DNA of 64,000 nt from Sporotomaculum syntrophicum (GCF_009932395.1 NZ_LSRS01000001.1:321802-385801); one strand, 5' to 3'. Numbered from the stretch's first letter, positions 54,858-63,578 are shown. The notes: generated by a model not told the origin, from the letters alone. A program made the numbers and translations.

Positions 54858-55349
54858 TTATGGCAAAAAACCTACTAAAATCATCCAACTAGTTGATATA
54901 ATAAAAGACAAAAAAGTAGGTAATAAAACATTTTTAATCCCCTGGACCCCGGCTTTCATAACTTCCATACCGGCGGAGGCGCCGGCGGTCATAACTGCTG
55001 CGGAAGCAAAGGGCATTACCGCATCCCAGCCTAAAACCACATCGGCCAACACCGCCAAAACCGTAAATGGGATCATAAAGGACATACCGGTGCTAACCGC
55101 TCGTTTTATAACTTGCCCTTCTCCCTCGGTCATTAAATTGGGGTTAGCTAACTTAAAAGCCAAAGATAGCAGGAAAATAACCAGTATAGCAAATAAAAAA
55201 GCAGCTAAGATGGAAATTAAAACCGTACTCATAGTTATGGCCGGCTTATTCAATGCAACAAGGATGCCAAAGACAATAAAACACAAATAAGCGGGAATAA
55301 AATAAACACTTTTTTGGTCATCAGCCTGGCGGTAGCCAATTTTCGTCAT
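54858..55349 (-). CDS. Small polytopic membrane protein, Yip1-like
   Basis: 163 residues, about five hydrophobic segments ('AYLCFIVFGILVALNK', 'VLISILAAFLFAILVIFLLSLAF', 'FTVLAVLADVVLGWDAVMPF'). Start ATG 55349 (a TTG at 55352 is nearer GGAGGTGGG). No catalytic motif is seen. Resembles the next gene in size and layout. It lies directly upstream of the giant exported protein, so may share its operon; a role in anchoring or export is inference. Confidence 0.7.
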   Translation of the reverse strand: MTKIGYRQADDQKSVYFIPAYLCFIVFGILVALNKPAITMSTVLISILAAFLFAILVIFLLSLAFKLANPNLMTEGEGQVIKRAVSTGMSFMIPFTVLAVLADVVLGWDAVMPFASAAVMTAGASAGMEVMKAGVQGIKNVLLPTFLSFIISTSWMILVGFLP

Positions 55350-55441
55350 CAATTAACCCACCTCCGAATATCCCCAGGTATAGATAGCTCCAACTCGCTT
55401 GCAGCCCCGAAAGGCAACCAGCACGGTTATCAAGTTGCCGA

Positions 55442-56011
55442 TTAAGCTGAAAAACGTCCTAAAAAAGACCATCCCCAAAGAATTATGGCACCACAAAGGG
55501 TAGTCACGGCAATACTGAAACCAGCCCGATCACCGGACATCTGCCGCACAGTCATGAGAGTAGGCCTTAGAGCCCACAGTACTCCAGTCACCCCAAAGGC
55601 CACTGCCGTCTTCCAACCAAAGACTAGGGAAAACAAAAGGCCCATCAAAGCGTAAATAAAGGTCGGACTATATCCCAGGGCAAAAGCGGATATGACCCAA
55701 TTAAGGGAATAAGCTTTTTCCGTGCCCTGGCAAAGGGCCCAGGCCAAAGCAGCCATCAAACAGATCCCCAGGGTACCGTAGAGCACACCTAATAAGGTAA
55801 TTAATATAACTGTTGACATTTCTATTTGTCCCGCCTTAAGCATGTCAAGGCCGGTTTGCAGGAAAAACAGGGTAAATGATAATCCGGATATTGATAAGGA
55901 ATAAGGCCAGGGAACTCTGGACATTTGATTTTTGACTACTGCCCCGGGATTTAGTATCATGTTCAGCGTTGTTTTCCAGCGAGGCGTTTGTAGAGGCGCC
56001 AGCGTGTTCAT
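55442..56011 (-). CDS. Yip1-domain-like membrane protein
   Basis: 189 residues behind GGGAGGGAG. A short cytoplasmic N terminus with 'LNMILNPGAVVKNQMSRVPW', then about five membrane segments with 'FALGYSPTFIYALMGLLFSLVFGW'. The arrangement fits the bacterial Yip1/YIP1-like family, whose roles are unknown. It precedes the similar protein at 54858. Confidence 0.7.
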   Translation of the reverse strand: MNTLAPLQTPRWKTTLNMILNPGAVVKNQMSRVPWPYSLSISGLSFTLFFLQTGLDMLKAGQIEMSTVILITLLGVLYGTLGICLMAALAWALCQGTEKAYSLNWVISAFALGYSPTFIYALMGLLFSLVFGWKTAVAFGVTGVLWALRPTLMTVRQMSGDRAGFSIAVTTLCGAIILWGWSFLGRFSA

Positions 56012-56065
56012 TTTGCTTAAATCTCCCTCCCTAAATCGTTTTCCGCCTGACTGTGCATAATTGAC

Positions 56066-56359
56066 TTATTGAAAAATAAGTTTATTTCCGAATTCTTTAA
56101 TAAATAACTGACAAACTTCCTCTATATTTTTGGGAATAGCAAAACTTCCAATATACACGTCTCTCTTACTGACGATTTCCAGATGAGCTATTTGCCGGTT
56201 TTTTTTATAGATACCAATTGATACCAACTCCTTATCATTTATGATGTATTTTTCATAATCATCATCATGAGGTGTTAAGAATATTTGCTTGTGGCCAACG
56301 GTAAGACAATAGCCCCGAGTTTTAAAGAAGCCCACTTTAAGCTTAATATCGAAGATCAT
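56066..56359 (-). CDS. Small PH-like hypothetical protein
   Basis: 97 residues behind GAGGTG. Predominantly β-strands (IFDIKLKVGFFK, GYCLTVGHKQIFLTPHDDD, KELVSIGIYKKNRQIAHLEIVS) with a C-terminal helix: the look of a small PH-like domain. No recognised family. It is the first gene of the minus-strand envelope cluster and is divergent from the HTH regulator. Confidence 0.7.
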   Translation of the reverse strand: MIFDIKLKVGFFKTRGYCLTVGHKQIFLTPHDDDYEKYIINDKELVSIGIYKKNRQIAHLEIVSKRDVYIGSFAIPKNIEEVCQLFIKEFGNKLIFQ

Positions 56360-56461
56360 TTAATTCACCTCAATTAAATTCTATCAGATTTATTTTCTCT
56401 ATATAATTCCACGAAACCAATTGGCATTGCCTATTTTATGACAATATTTATGCCAATTCTA

Positions 56462-56491
56462 TTGTAAGCTTGTACCACATTTTGATAAAAT
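56462..56491 (+). promoter_or_regulatory. Promoter for the HTH regulator gene
   Basis: TTGTAA (56462-56467) and TAAAAT (56486-56491), 18-bp spacing; AAAGGAGG follows at ~56499. Confidence 0.55.
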
Positions 56492-56514
56492 ATGACTTAA
56501 AGGAGGCATCATAT

Positions 56515-58044
56515 ATGAAATTTGCAGAAAAGCTTGATCTATTAATGAACATTACAAGTACCTCCAATAGCGTCTTGGCTCGCAATATCTCTATGGATGC
56601 GTCCTTTATTAGCCGTTTACGCAGAGGTGTCCGCGCCCCTGCCAAGAACGTGAATTATCTTCAGGTTATGGCCGCATACTTTGCCCGCAATTGCCGTGCC
56701 GAATATCAAAAAACTGCCATTTGGGAAACCATTAAAAGCAGTGCTAAAGTTCAGACGCAAGAAACTACTACTATGGAGGAACTTATACATAAATGGCTCA
56801 GGGAGGAAGATGAAGACAAGGCAAACTCCATTGATAAATTTTTGACTGGAATCAGTCACATTCAGTTTAAGAAAAATGAACCTGCAGCGGCTGTTGCCAT
56901 GGAGAAGCCGGATGGCAAAGCCTTCTCTGAGGTCGAAGTTTTTTACGGTGTAGAAGGTAAACAAAATGCGGTCCTTGCATTTTTATCTTTGGTGTTGCAA
57001 AGTAAAAAACCTCAAACCCTGTTTCTTTATAGCGATGAGGATATGGGATGGCTGTCCGAAAACCGTATGTTTACCTCAAAATGGTCAAATATGTTAGCTC
57101 AGGTAATTAGGAACGGCAATAAAATTAAAATTATCCATACAGTAAACCGTAGTTTAGATGAAATGCTTACAGCTATTAAAGAATGGGTTCCAATGTATAT
57201 GACCGGAAGCATAGAACCTTATTACTATCCGAGAATGCGTGACGGCTTATTCCGAAGAACACTATTTATAGCTCCCAATACTGCTGCCTTAACTTCTAGC
57301 TCTGTAGGTAGCAGGACTGAAAATGCAGCTAATTTTCTTTTTACAGATAAAGATACAATTAAAGCTGTGCTTGGGGAATTTAACGATTTTCTTTCTAACT
57401 GCCGTATGCTAATGCGCATATTTACTCCTTTCAGCAACGACAATTATCTGGCGCTTCTAGCTGAATTTGAAAATGAGCAAAGCAATGCAATCGTTAAAAC
57501 AGATAGTCTCACAAATATTACCATGCCACCCAATGTTGTGGAATGCATATTATCACGGATAAAAAGTCCTAATAGAGAGCAACTGCTATCCTACCAACTA
57601 ACTAGAATAGAAAATTTTCTTAGCAGTTTGCAAAAATACTATTTTACGGAAGTTATTTCCCTCCCCGAGCCTGAAAAAATATTAGCAGGAAATGTTGTGG
57701 TAAATTTTTCTGATATGCTAAACGATAGCCTAATTTTTTATAAACCTGAAGAATATCGACAACATCTGCTGAATATTATTCAACTTCTTAAGAATTATAA
57801 AAACTACCACATTCATTTAACTAGAGACAAGCATCTGGAAGGAAGTATGCTCTATATAAGAGAAGATGTGGGGGTGTTACTGGGAAAGACCATGCCGCCC
57901 TCGGTTGTTTTTGCATTTAATGAAAGTAATATGACGGTAGCCTTTTGGGATTACATGAATCATCTAATTAATGAAAAATCGCAGAGTAAAATGAATCGGT
58001 ATCGTATTTTAGCAGAGTTAGAGGCAATGGCAGCTAAGTTGTAG
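56515..58044 (+). CDS. HTH (XRE-like) protein with large C-terminal sensory region
   Basis: 509 residues from ATG 56515, behind a consensus AAAGGAGG. The N-terminal ~60 residues form an HTH ('LARNISMDASFISRLRRGVRAP' region). The remaining ~400 residues are mixed α/β without a family I recognise: 'QTLFLYSDEDMGWLSENRMF' near 180, and 'KIKIIHTVNRSLDEMLTAIKEWVPMY' near 205, resembling phosphoesterase- or STAND-like sensing text. It diverges from the PH-like gene and the whole envelope cluster and is a candidate regulator of it (inference). A bidirectional terminator follows. Confidence 0.82.
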   Translation: MKFAEKLDLLMNITSTSNSVLARNISMDASFISRLRRGVRAPAKNVNYLQVMAAYFARNCRAEYQKTAIWETIKSSAKVQTQETTTMEELIHKWLREEDEDKANSIDKFLTGISHIQFKKNEPAAAVAMEKPDGKAFSEVEVFYGVEGKQNAVLAFLSLVLQSKKPQTLFLYSDEDMGWLSENRMFTSKWSNMLAQVIRNGNKIKIIHTVNRSLDEMLTAIKEWVPMYMTGSIEPYYYPRMRDGLFRRTLFIAPNTAALTSSSVGSRTENAANFLFTDKDTIKAVLGEFNDFLSNCRMLMRIFTPFSNDNYLALLAEFENEQSNAIVKTDSLTNITMPPNVVECILSRIKSPNREQLLSYQLTRIENFLSSLQKYYFTEVISLPEPEKILAGNVVVNFSDMLNDSLIFYKPEEYRQHLLNIIQLLKNYKNYHIHLTRDKHLEGSMLYIREDVGVLLGKTMPPSVVFAFNESNMTVAFWDYMNHLINEKSQSKMNRYRILAELEAMAAKL

Positions 58045-58248
58045 TAAATCTAAGTTAATACATGCTACATATAACTTACATCCATTTTTGACCATCTCTT
58101 AAAGATAAAGCGCCTCATCTAATTCCATTTACCGTGTTTCTTAACATATTGTTTGCTCCATTTAAAACAGACTTTTGTTATGGAAATTTTGTTATTAAGT
58201 TCAAACAGGTCACAATGTTTAAATTAAACTGATACCTTAATACTACGG

Positions 58249-58296
58249 AAAAAAGTATAACTTCCTATCACTAATGGAAGGATATTATACTTTTTT
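58249..58296. terminator. Strong hairpin downstream of the HTH gene
   Basis: AAAAAAGTATAA (58249-58260) pairs perfectly with TTATACTTTTTT (58285-58296), with an inner CTTCC/GGAAG stem. It ends in T's on both strands. Confidence 0.8.
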
Positions 58297-58382
58297 CAAC
58301 GTCAGTACACACAGCTTAAGTGTTTATGAGATCTTAGACTGTCTTTTTAATCATAAAATGATATATTGATTATAGAAATACC

Positions 58383-58427
58383 ATCGATGTATTGGTACGC
58401 GGGGATGCTTAGCCCCAGGGCATCGAT
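58383..58427 (+). promoter_or_regulatory. Structured 5' leader of the DUF364 gene
   Basis: ATCGATG (58383-58389) pairs perfectly with CATCGAT (58421-58427) and GGGG (58401-58404) with CCCC (58413-58416) inside it. The ribosome-binding site AAAGGGG follows at 58431. It could be a riboswitch or protein-binding leader. It matches no class I recognise. Confidence 0.35.
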
Positions 58428-58446
58428 TAGAAAGGGGATTTTAGTT

Positions 58447-59220
58447 ATGTTAATAGAAGCAGTTTTAAACGCTGCGCAACCCTATCTGCAGGATAGAAAA
58501 GTGCGGGATGCAGTGGTCGGCATCTCTTTGATAGCTGTCGAACTGGATGACGATAATGTGGGTGTATCCTATGTGCTGAGGGAAGATTTAAAAGCCGGCT
58601 GTTCAATCTTTCCCTATGTTCAAGATATCATTGGCCGGGACGCAGTTGATATTGCGCAATGGAGCATATCAGGTGGAGATAATCTGCAAAAGGGTATTGG
58701 CATAGCGGTATTATGTGCTGCCTCGGCATCACAGCATTTAGACGATTGCGAAACACCGGAAAGGCCTTTCGGGGTTAATGCAAGGGAAACCGATACAGTC
58801 GGTATGATCGGCTATATTGCGCCTGTTGTAAATTTGCTAGGACCCAGGGTTAATAAGCTCTATGTCTTCGACAAAGGTATCTCACAGATTGGTGGTTCTA
58901 ACAGTGATGTATTCCCCATTGAAGAACAACCCTCCTTGCTGCCAACCTGTGACATTGTAGTGCTCAGCGGCACAACGATGATCAACGGCACTATTGACGA
59001 TCTATTAAAATTGTGTGAACAAGCTAGAGAAATTGTGATGATTGGTGCATCAACACCAATGTTCCCGGCAGCGTTTTTAGCTACCAGGGTCACTGTACTT
59101 GCCGGCTCGTGGTGGAAAAGCGAACATAAGAAAGAGATTTTCCAAAAGATTTCTCTGGCAGGCGGTATGCGTATGCTCAGCCCTTATGCTATCAAAAAAA
59201 CAGTTCCCGTACATGCCTAA
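58447..59220 (+). CDS. DUF364 protein (putative heavy-metal chelation domain)
   Basis: 257 residues from ATG 58447 (AAAGGGG upstream). DUF364 Rossmann-like layout: a DUF4213-type N-terminal part ('VVGISLIAVELDDDNVGVSYVLRED') and the C-terminal domain 'DTVGMIGYIAPVVNLLGPRVNKLYVFDKG', 'CDIVVLSGTTMINGTIDDLLKL' and 'MIGASTPMFPAAFLATRVTVLAGSWW' regions. Family knowledge: such proteins are often beside metal- or molybdenum-cofactor genes; substrate unproven. It is a single-gene unit with a structured leader. Confidence 0.87.
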   Translation: MLIEAVLNAAQPYLQDRKVRDAVVGISLIAVELDDDNVGVSYVLREDLKAGCSIFPYVQDIIGRDAVDIAQWSISGGDNLQKGIGIAVLCAASASQHLDDCETPERPFGVNARETDTVGMIGYIAPVVNLLGPRVNKLYVFDKGISQIGGSNSDVFPIEEQPSLLPTCDIVVLSGTTMINGTIDDLLKLCEQAREIVMIGASTPMFPAAFLATRVTVLAGSWWKSEHKKEIFQKISLAGGMRMLSPYAIKKTVPVHA

Positions 59221-59507
59221 CATAGACACAGAATTGTATAGCAAATTAAGACCTGCTACGTTAATGTAGATGGAAATAACATATGGCAAGCATAATTTTT
59301 TTACGAAAATGTGATATCACCCCGGGTATTAAGAACAATAATCCTGCCAAGGGTGTGGATTTAAATATCTTCATTAATTGTTTTTTGGCAATAGAATGCC
59401 CGGGGTTCCTTCGAAAAAAAAAATTCATGACAGTTTTCTAAAGAATAAAAATGCCTGGTCACTAGATACCATATATATTAGTGTTTGTGGCTGAAGTGAA
59501 ATCAATA

Positions 59508-60206
59508 CTATAGCTTAACGGGTATCTGCCCTTTCAACGTTATTTCTCTCTTGTTTACCTGACAGCAAAAGGCATATACCTCAACACCATTATGTTTAGC
59601 GCTGCGCAAGGCCTGTCCAAAAAGCGGATCACTGGTGTCGTTGGGCTTAAAATAAACTCCATCCTCCCTTTGCACAATAAAAATTACCGCTGTCCTGTAC
59701 CCTTCGCTCCTAGCCAGCGAAAGCTCATTTATATGCCTCGCTCCACGTTTGGTAGGGGCATCAGGAAAACGGGCTTCACCATTTTCCACCAGGGTCACAT
59801 ACTTTACTTCCACCAAGCATTGGCTATGGTCAGAGCCCAGCCAAAAATCTATTCGTCCATCCCGGTAGCGGAATTCCCGGCGTGCCGAAGTAAATTCCTT
59901 AAATTCCGGCAGCACGCCCCGCATAATCATATGATAGAAAAGCCGGTTGGGCAGCAGTGAATCAATAGATACCCAAATGCCCTGATATTTTACTAACAGC
60001 AGGGTAAACTTTGTGCGTCGCGTCCAACTATTGGATGGTTGAAGATAAACAATGGCACCGGGCACCAACAGTTCACGCATTCTGCCCGTACTTGGCACAT
60101 GAGCTGCTACCTCCCGGCCAGCCAAATCAATCAGCGCCGTGAATCTATTTGGTCGTGCTAAAAATGTTGCCTCAATTAAATCTGAAGGCAGTAGTAAACC
60201 ACACAA
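59508..60206 (-). CDS. sfsA: SfsA family protein (sugar fermentation stimulation homologue)
   Basis: 232 residues from TTG 60206 behind GGGGAGAG. N-terminal OB-like part ('EATFLARPNRFTALIDLAGREVAAHVPSTGRMRELLVPGA' region) and a C-terminal PD-(D/E)XK nuclease-like core: 'RIDFWLGSDHSQCLVEVKYVTL' near 117-138 and 'FPDAPTKRGARHINEL' near 147. Family knowledge: DNA/RNA-binding, nuclease-like; in E. coli linked to maltose metabolism. Stands alone between the DUF364 and haloperoxidase genes. Confidence 0.95.
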   Translation of the reverse strand: MCGLLLPSDLIEATFLARPNRFTALIDLAGREVAAHVPSTGRMRELLVPGAIVYLQPSNSWTRRTKFTLLLVKYQGIWVSIDSLLPNRLFYHMIMRGVLPEFKEFTSARREFRYRDGRIDFWLGSDHSQCLVEVKYVTLVENGEARFPDAPTKRGARHINELSLARSEGYRTAVIFIVQREDGVYFKPNDTSDPLFGQALRSAKHNGVEVYAFCCQVNKREITLKGQIPVKL

Positions 60207-60453
60207 TTTAATTCTCTCCCCGGTATTTACCGTTATAATGTTACGAAAAAAATTTAACTTATTTATGATACATCGTCAATCGATCCATAACAAACCTCAA
60301 CACCTTTCGTGCAGCCACCGAAAATTCTATAAGCTTCATTTTGAGGCCGTATTCTCAGATGGGGCTTATAGACGTTAAAGTTTAATCTAAATATGGAACA
60401 TATTTCATTTTTTATCATAATATAACATGTAATAACATGTTGAGGTGAATAAA

Positions 60454-62037
60454 ATGAGCGATAAAGGTTTGTTACTATCTGAAAAAAATATTGGTCAAGG
60501 GGAGATATTTAACCAGGTGGAATCCTGCGAGATTGGGCCAACGAGCGCACGGCAGCGTCGTGAAGAAGCATTGCAAGTGCGCCAAAATGCGGCGCTGTTT
60601 CAAAAAAACCTTCCGGTACCAGGCCATCCTTGTAATGGTGATGAAAGTTTATTTGTTAATAAAATCGGTAATTTTTCCAAGGGGCTGCTTCACAACCATC
60701 TTGGTGAGGTTAACCTCAACGCCTATAATGACATGATCAGGGCTTTATCCACTGGCAATCCTGAAGATTTTGAATTCATACCTTTGGGGGGTGCTACTAA
60801 GCTGACCAGCCCCCAGACCGCTTATGCATTCGAACTGGTCGGACCGGATACTCATCATTTAAGTATGATTCCTGCACCAGCCTTCAGCAGTGCCTGGAAT
60901 GCCAGTGAAATGGCCGAACTTTACTGGCTGGCGCTAACCCGCGATGTGCCATTTTCTGAATATGATACCAATCCGACTACCCTCGCGGCCGCTTCTGAGC
61001 TATCTGGTTTTTCCGATTTTCGGGGACCTAAGGACAATGGAGTGGTCACCACGGGTACCTTGTTCCGCGGAAATACACCCGGAGACATAACGGGGCCATA
61101 TATTTCCCAGTTCCTGTGGAAAGATATTCCCTATGGGGCTACAACGATCGTTCAGCGCTATCGCACCACAGTGGCAAACGTCGATTACATGACCTCATAT
61201 GAGGATTGGTTGAATACCCAGAATGGATTCCCTTCGAGCACGAATCAATTCGACCCCACGCCCCGTTATATTCGCAATAACCGCGATCTAGGTGAATGGA
61301 ATCACCGTGATTTCACCTTCCAGGGCTTTCTTGGTGCATGTCTGATTCTGCTCAGTTACGGATCGGCAGCACTGGCCCCCAGTAACCCCTATCTGCGCTC
61401 GGCAACCCAAAGTGGTAGATCCACCTTCGGTGCCCCGCATATTCTAGATTTTGTGGCCCGGGCGACACGAGCAGCGGACATGGCTGCCTGGTACCAAAAA
61501 TGGCTGGTCCATCGACGGCTTCGGCCGGAAGAGTTCGGAGGACGGGTACACAACCTATTAACGGGTGCCGCAAATTACCCTATCAACCAAGAACTACTCA
61601 ATTCCCAGGCGGTTGAAGAAGTGTTCAAAAAATTTGGCACATACCTTTTACCCCAGGCCTATGCGGAAGGGTGCCCAACCCATTCAGCCTATCCCGCCGG
61701 TCACGCCTGCGTTGCCGGGGCAGGGGTAACCATGCTAAAGGCGTTCTTCAAGGAATCTTTTACTATTCCCAACCCTGTTGTAGCCGATGCCGACGGTCTC
61801 TCACTGCTTCCCTACTCAGGATCAGCCTTGACGGTGGGTGGAGAGCTGAACAAACTTGCTTCCAATGTGGGCATTGGACGCAATGCAGCAGGTGTACACT
61901 GGCGTTCAGACGGCGAAGGTCTAAAGCTAGGGGAAGCTGTCGCCATCGGAATACTGCAGGATTACAGGCAAACATACAATGAAAATTTTAATGGTTTCTC
62001 CTTCACAAAATTTGACGGGACCACCATAGTAATTTGA
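60454..62037 (+). CDS. Vanadium-dependent haloperoxidase-like (PAP2 superfamily) protein
   Basis: 527 residues from ATG 60454 (GAGGTG upstream). All vanadate-site motifs are visible: K and R in 'KWLVHRRLRPEEF' near 343, 'HSAYPAGHACVAGAG' (P-A-GH instead of PSGH) near 410, and 'RNAAGVHWRSDGEGL' near 475 with R, catalytic H and D. These bind vanadate (or phosphate). No signal peptide is seen. Homologues oxidise halides with H2O2; a phosphatase role is possible. The gene is alone on the plus strand; an oxidative enzyme is unexpected in an anaerobe and may be acquired. Confidence 0.88.
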   Translation: MSDKGLLLSEKNIGQGEIFNQVESCEIGPTSARQRREEALQVRQNAALFQKNLPVPGHPCNGDESLFVNKIGNFSKGLLHNHLGEVNLNAYNDMIRALSTGNPEDFEFIPLGGATKLTSPQTAYAFELVGPDTHHLSMIPAPAFSSAWNASEMAELYWLALTRDVPFSEYDTNPTTLAAASELSGFSDFRGPKDNGVVTTGTLFRGNTPGDITGPYISQFLWKDIPYGATTIVQRYRTTVANVDYMTSYEDWLNTQNGFPSSTNQFDPTPRYIRNNRDLGEWNHRDFTFQGFLGACLILLSYGSAALAPSNPYLRSATQSGRSTFGAPHILDFVARATRAADMAAWYQKWLVHRRLRPEEFGGRVHNLLTGAANYPINQELLNSQAVEEVFKKFGTYLLPQAYAEGCPTHSAYPAGHACVAGAGVTMLKAFFKESFTIPNPVVADADGLSLLPYSGSALTVGGELNKLASNVGIGRNAAGVHWRSDGEGLKLGEAVAIGILQDYRQTYNENFNGFSFTKFDGTTIVI

Positions 62038-62044
62038 AACTTAT

Positions 62045-62085
62045 GGTAAGCAAGGAAGTAGTCTTCTGCTACTCCCTTGCTTACC
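62045..62085 (+). terminator. Long hairpin after the haloperoxidase-like gene
   Basis: GGTAAGCAAGG (62045-62055) and CCTTGCTTACC (62075-62085) with inner AGTAG/CTACT pairing. No T-run follows, so it may be an mRNA-end stabiliser rather than an intrinsic terminator. Confidence 0.5.
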
Positions 62086-62245
62086 GCGGCTACTAGTGGA
62101 TGGTTGAAGATATGGCATCGGTCACCAGCAGCTTGGCCTCAACAGTTACAATTTTCTTTCTTCATCATAATATATGTTATAGCGCAAAAAATTAGTTATT
62201 TAAGTCACATTCTTAATTGATATTGCATGTCAGGAGCGGAGAGGT

Positions 62246-62584
62246 TTGGAGATATTAAGGATTCTAACATTATGCAATTATTTACTGGGAACTGCTGTTG
62301 TTACAACTGCCTTTAGCATTTATATAACCACAAATAAAAAAATCCCGCTATATATAGCTCTTGCAATTATTAGTGCCGGGCCAATAGAGGATTTGCTTTC
62401 CTCTTATATTGAACAGTCCCCATCAATTTCACCCGATGATAAAAAACAATATATAAAAATGGTAGATAACATTACCAGTATGGTCTTTTTAATCTTATTA
62501 GGACTAGTAGTTTTGGAGCCTGACTATAGCCACAGTTTTTTCGATCACCCGAGTACATATGAAAAAAACTATCAAGCAGGTTAA
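62246..62584 (+). CDS. Small hypothetical membrane protein
   Basis: 112 residues from TTG 62246 (GGAGAGG upstream). Two membrane helices (~5-25 and ~78-95, ILLGLVVLE) flank a soluble central part with 'IEQSPSISPDDKKQYIK'. I do not recognise it. Downstream neighbour at 62688 may be in the same unit. Confidence 0.65.
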   Translation: MEILRILTLCNYLLGTAVVTTAFSIYITTNKKIPLYIALAIISAGPIEDLLSSYIEQSPSISPDDKKQYIKMVDNITSMVFLILLGLVVLEPDYSHSFFDHPSTYEKNYQAG

Positions 62585-62687
62585 CACAACAGAAATTATC
62601 TGCGACTATCACACTCTAACAGCCGAGAACAAGTGCCTAGCAGTTCCGGACTTTGTTCGACCAAGCTTTTCTCCCACATTCTAACGC

Positions 62688-62960
62688 ATGACCCTGCTTA
62701 CACCCGAGCAAGCCTGGGAGCAATTACTGGCCAATAATTCTCGCATACATGTAGAAGGTTTCTTCGGGTCCATGCCCGGTAATCGTTTTGCAGCGGTCTC
62801 CTCAAGCATAAACAGCGTTGAACTGGCCTATATCCCACAGCACCCGGAACTCATGCGCAATGAGAATTATGATCTGGTTTACGTTTTTAAGGGTCAAGCG
62901 CGGGTAGGTGAGAAGTTGGTTGATTTTACAGCTTATGTGAATGCCGTAAAAAATTCATAG
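62688..62960 (+). CDS. Small hypothetical protein
   Basis: 90 residues with no visible ribosome-binding site. It has a plausible soluble fold with 'EQAWEQLLANNSRIHVEGFFG' and β-like 'NYDLVYVFKGQARVGEKLVDF'. No family recognised. The lack of a site means the true start may differ or it may not be translated. Confidence 0.5.
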   Translation: MTLLTPEQAWEQLLANNSRIHVEGFFGSMPGNRFAAVSSSINSVELAYIPQHPELMRNENYDLVYVFKGQARVGEKLVDFTAYVNAVKNS

Positions 62961-63089
62961 ATATAAGAAAATTGCTATATAGCTAAGGATATATCCATAC
63001 AGGAGAATTCCCAACTTAATTTCTATACAACCAGACCATCGCAAACGTTTCCGCCACACTTTCGGGATACAGAGAAAATGAGAGTCATG

Positions 63090-63145
63090 AACCCCCTTAA
63101 GTCTTTCAGTGCGACGAGCACTATAACACTTAAGGGGGTTGTTTT
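63090..63145 (+). terminator. Long hairpin with T-run downstream of the 62688 gene
   Basis: AACCCCCTTAAGT (63090-63102) pairs perfectly with ACTTAAGGGGGTT (63128-63140), with an inner AGTGC/GCACT stem, then TTTT. It could end transcription of the 62246-62960 unit; the long flanking arms also fit a small palindromic repeat. Confidence 0.6.
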
Positions 63146-63313
63146 AGTACAACTGTGTCTCATGCTTAATAGTTCGGCTACCTCTTTACTGGGGTTTATT
63201 TTCAATAAACTGAAAGCCGGCTGCTGTACTAAGACCATCAGCTATGGTCAGAGGAAGGAATAGTTATCGTGTGACCGGGTTTGCTAGTGGTACTAGCCAT
63301 TTATAACTATATA

Positions 63314-63343
63314 TTAAAACCCCCTTGTATAAACCAGGGGGTT
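63314..63343 (-). terminator. Terminator of the rrn operon
   Basis: On the minus strand AACCCCCT pairs perfectly with AGGGGGTT, followed by TT-A-TAT. It lies about 14 bp after the 5S 3' end. Confidence 0.75.
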
Positions 63344-63356
63344 CACTAAAATTAAT

Positions 63357-63535
63357 TCCGGCAACGACCTACTTTCCTACCCCTACGGGGCACACAGCAG
63401 GGACAAGCCCAAGTACCATCGGCCTACCCTATCGGGCACAAGTCGAAGAGCTTAACTTCCGTGTTCGCGTGCCTGTGCCCCGAAGGGGTATGCCCTGGAG
63501 GGGTAGGATGGGAACGGGTGAGTATGGTCACCGGA
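63357..63535 (-). rRNA. rrf: 5S rRNA, expanded (~179 nt)
   Basis: On the minus strand the core 5S elements appear in order: TCCGGTGACCAT at the 5' end, CACCCGTTCCCATCC, GAACACGGAAGTTAAG, CCGATGGTACT, GGAAAGTAGGTCGTTGCCGGA at the 3' end, with pairing terminal arms. A normal bacterial 5S is ~117 nt. About 38 extra nt sit between CCCATCC and GAACACGG, about 20 between AAGCTCTTCG and GCCGATGG, and a few in the last third. The extra parts contain CCTACCC and GGGTAGG, which can pair and extend helix III. It is followed by the 23S gene upstream in the same transcript. Confidence 0.88.
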
Positions 63536-63578
63536 AAACTATATATACTATTGTATAGGGTAAATAAGTTAATTCAAC

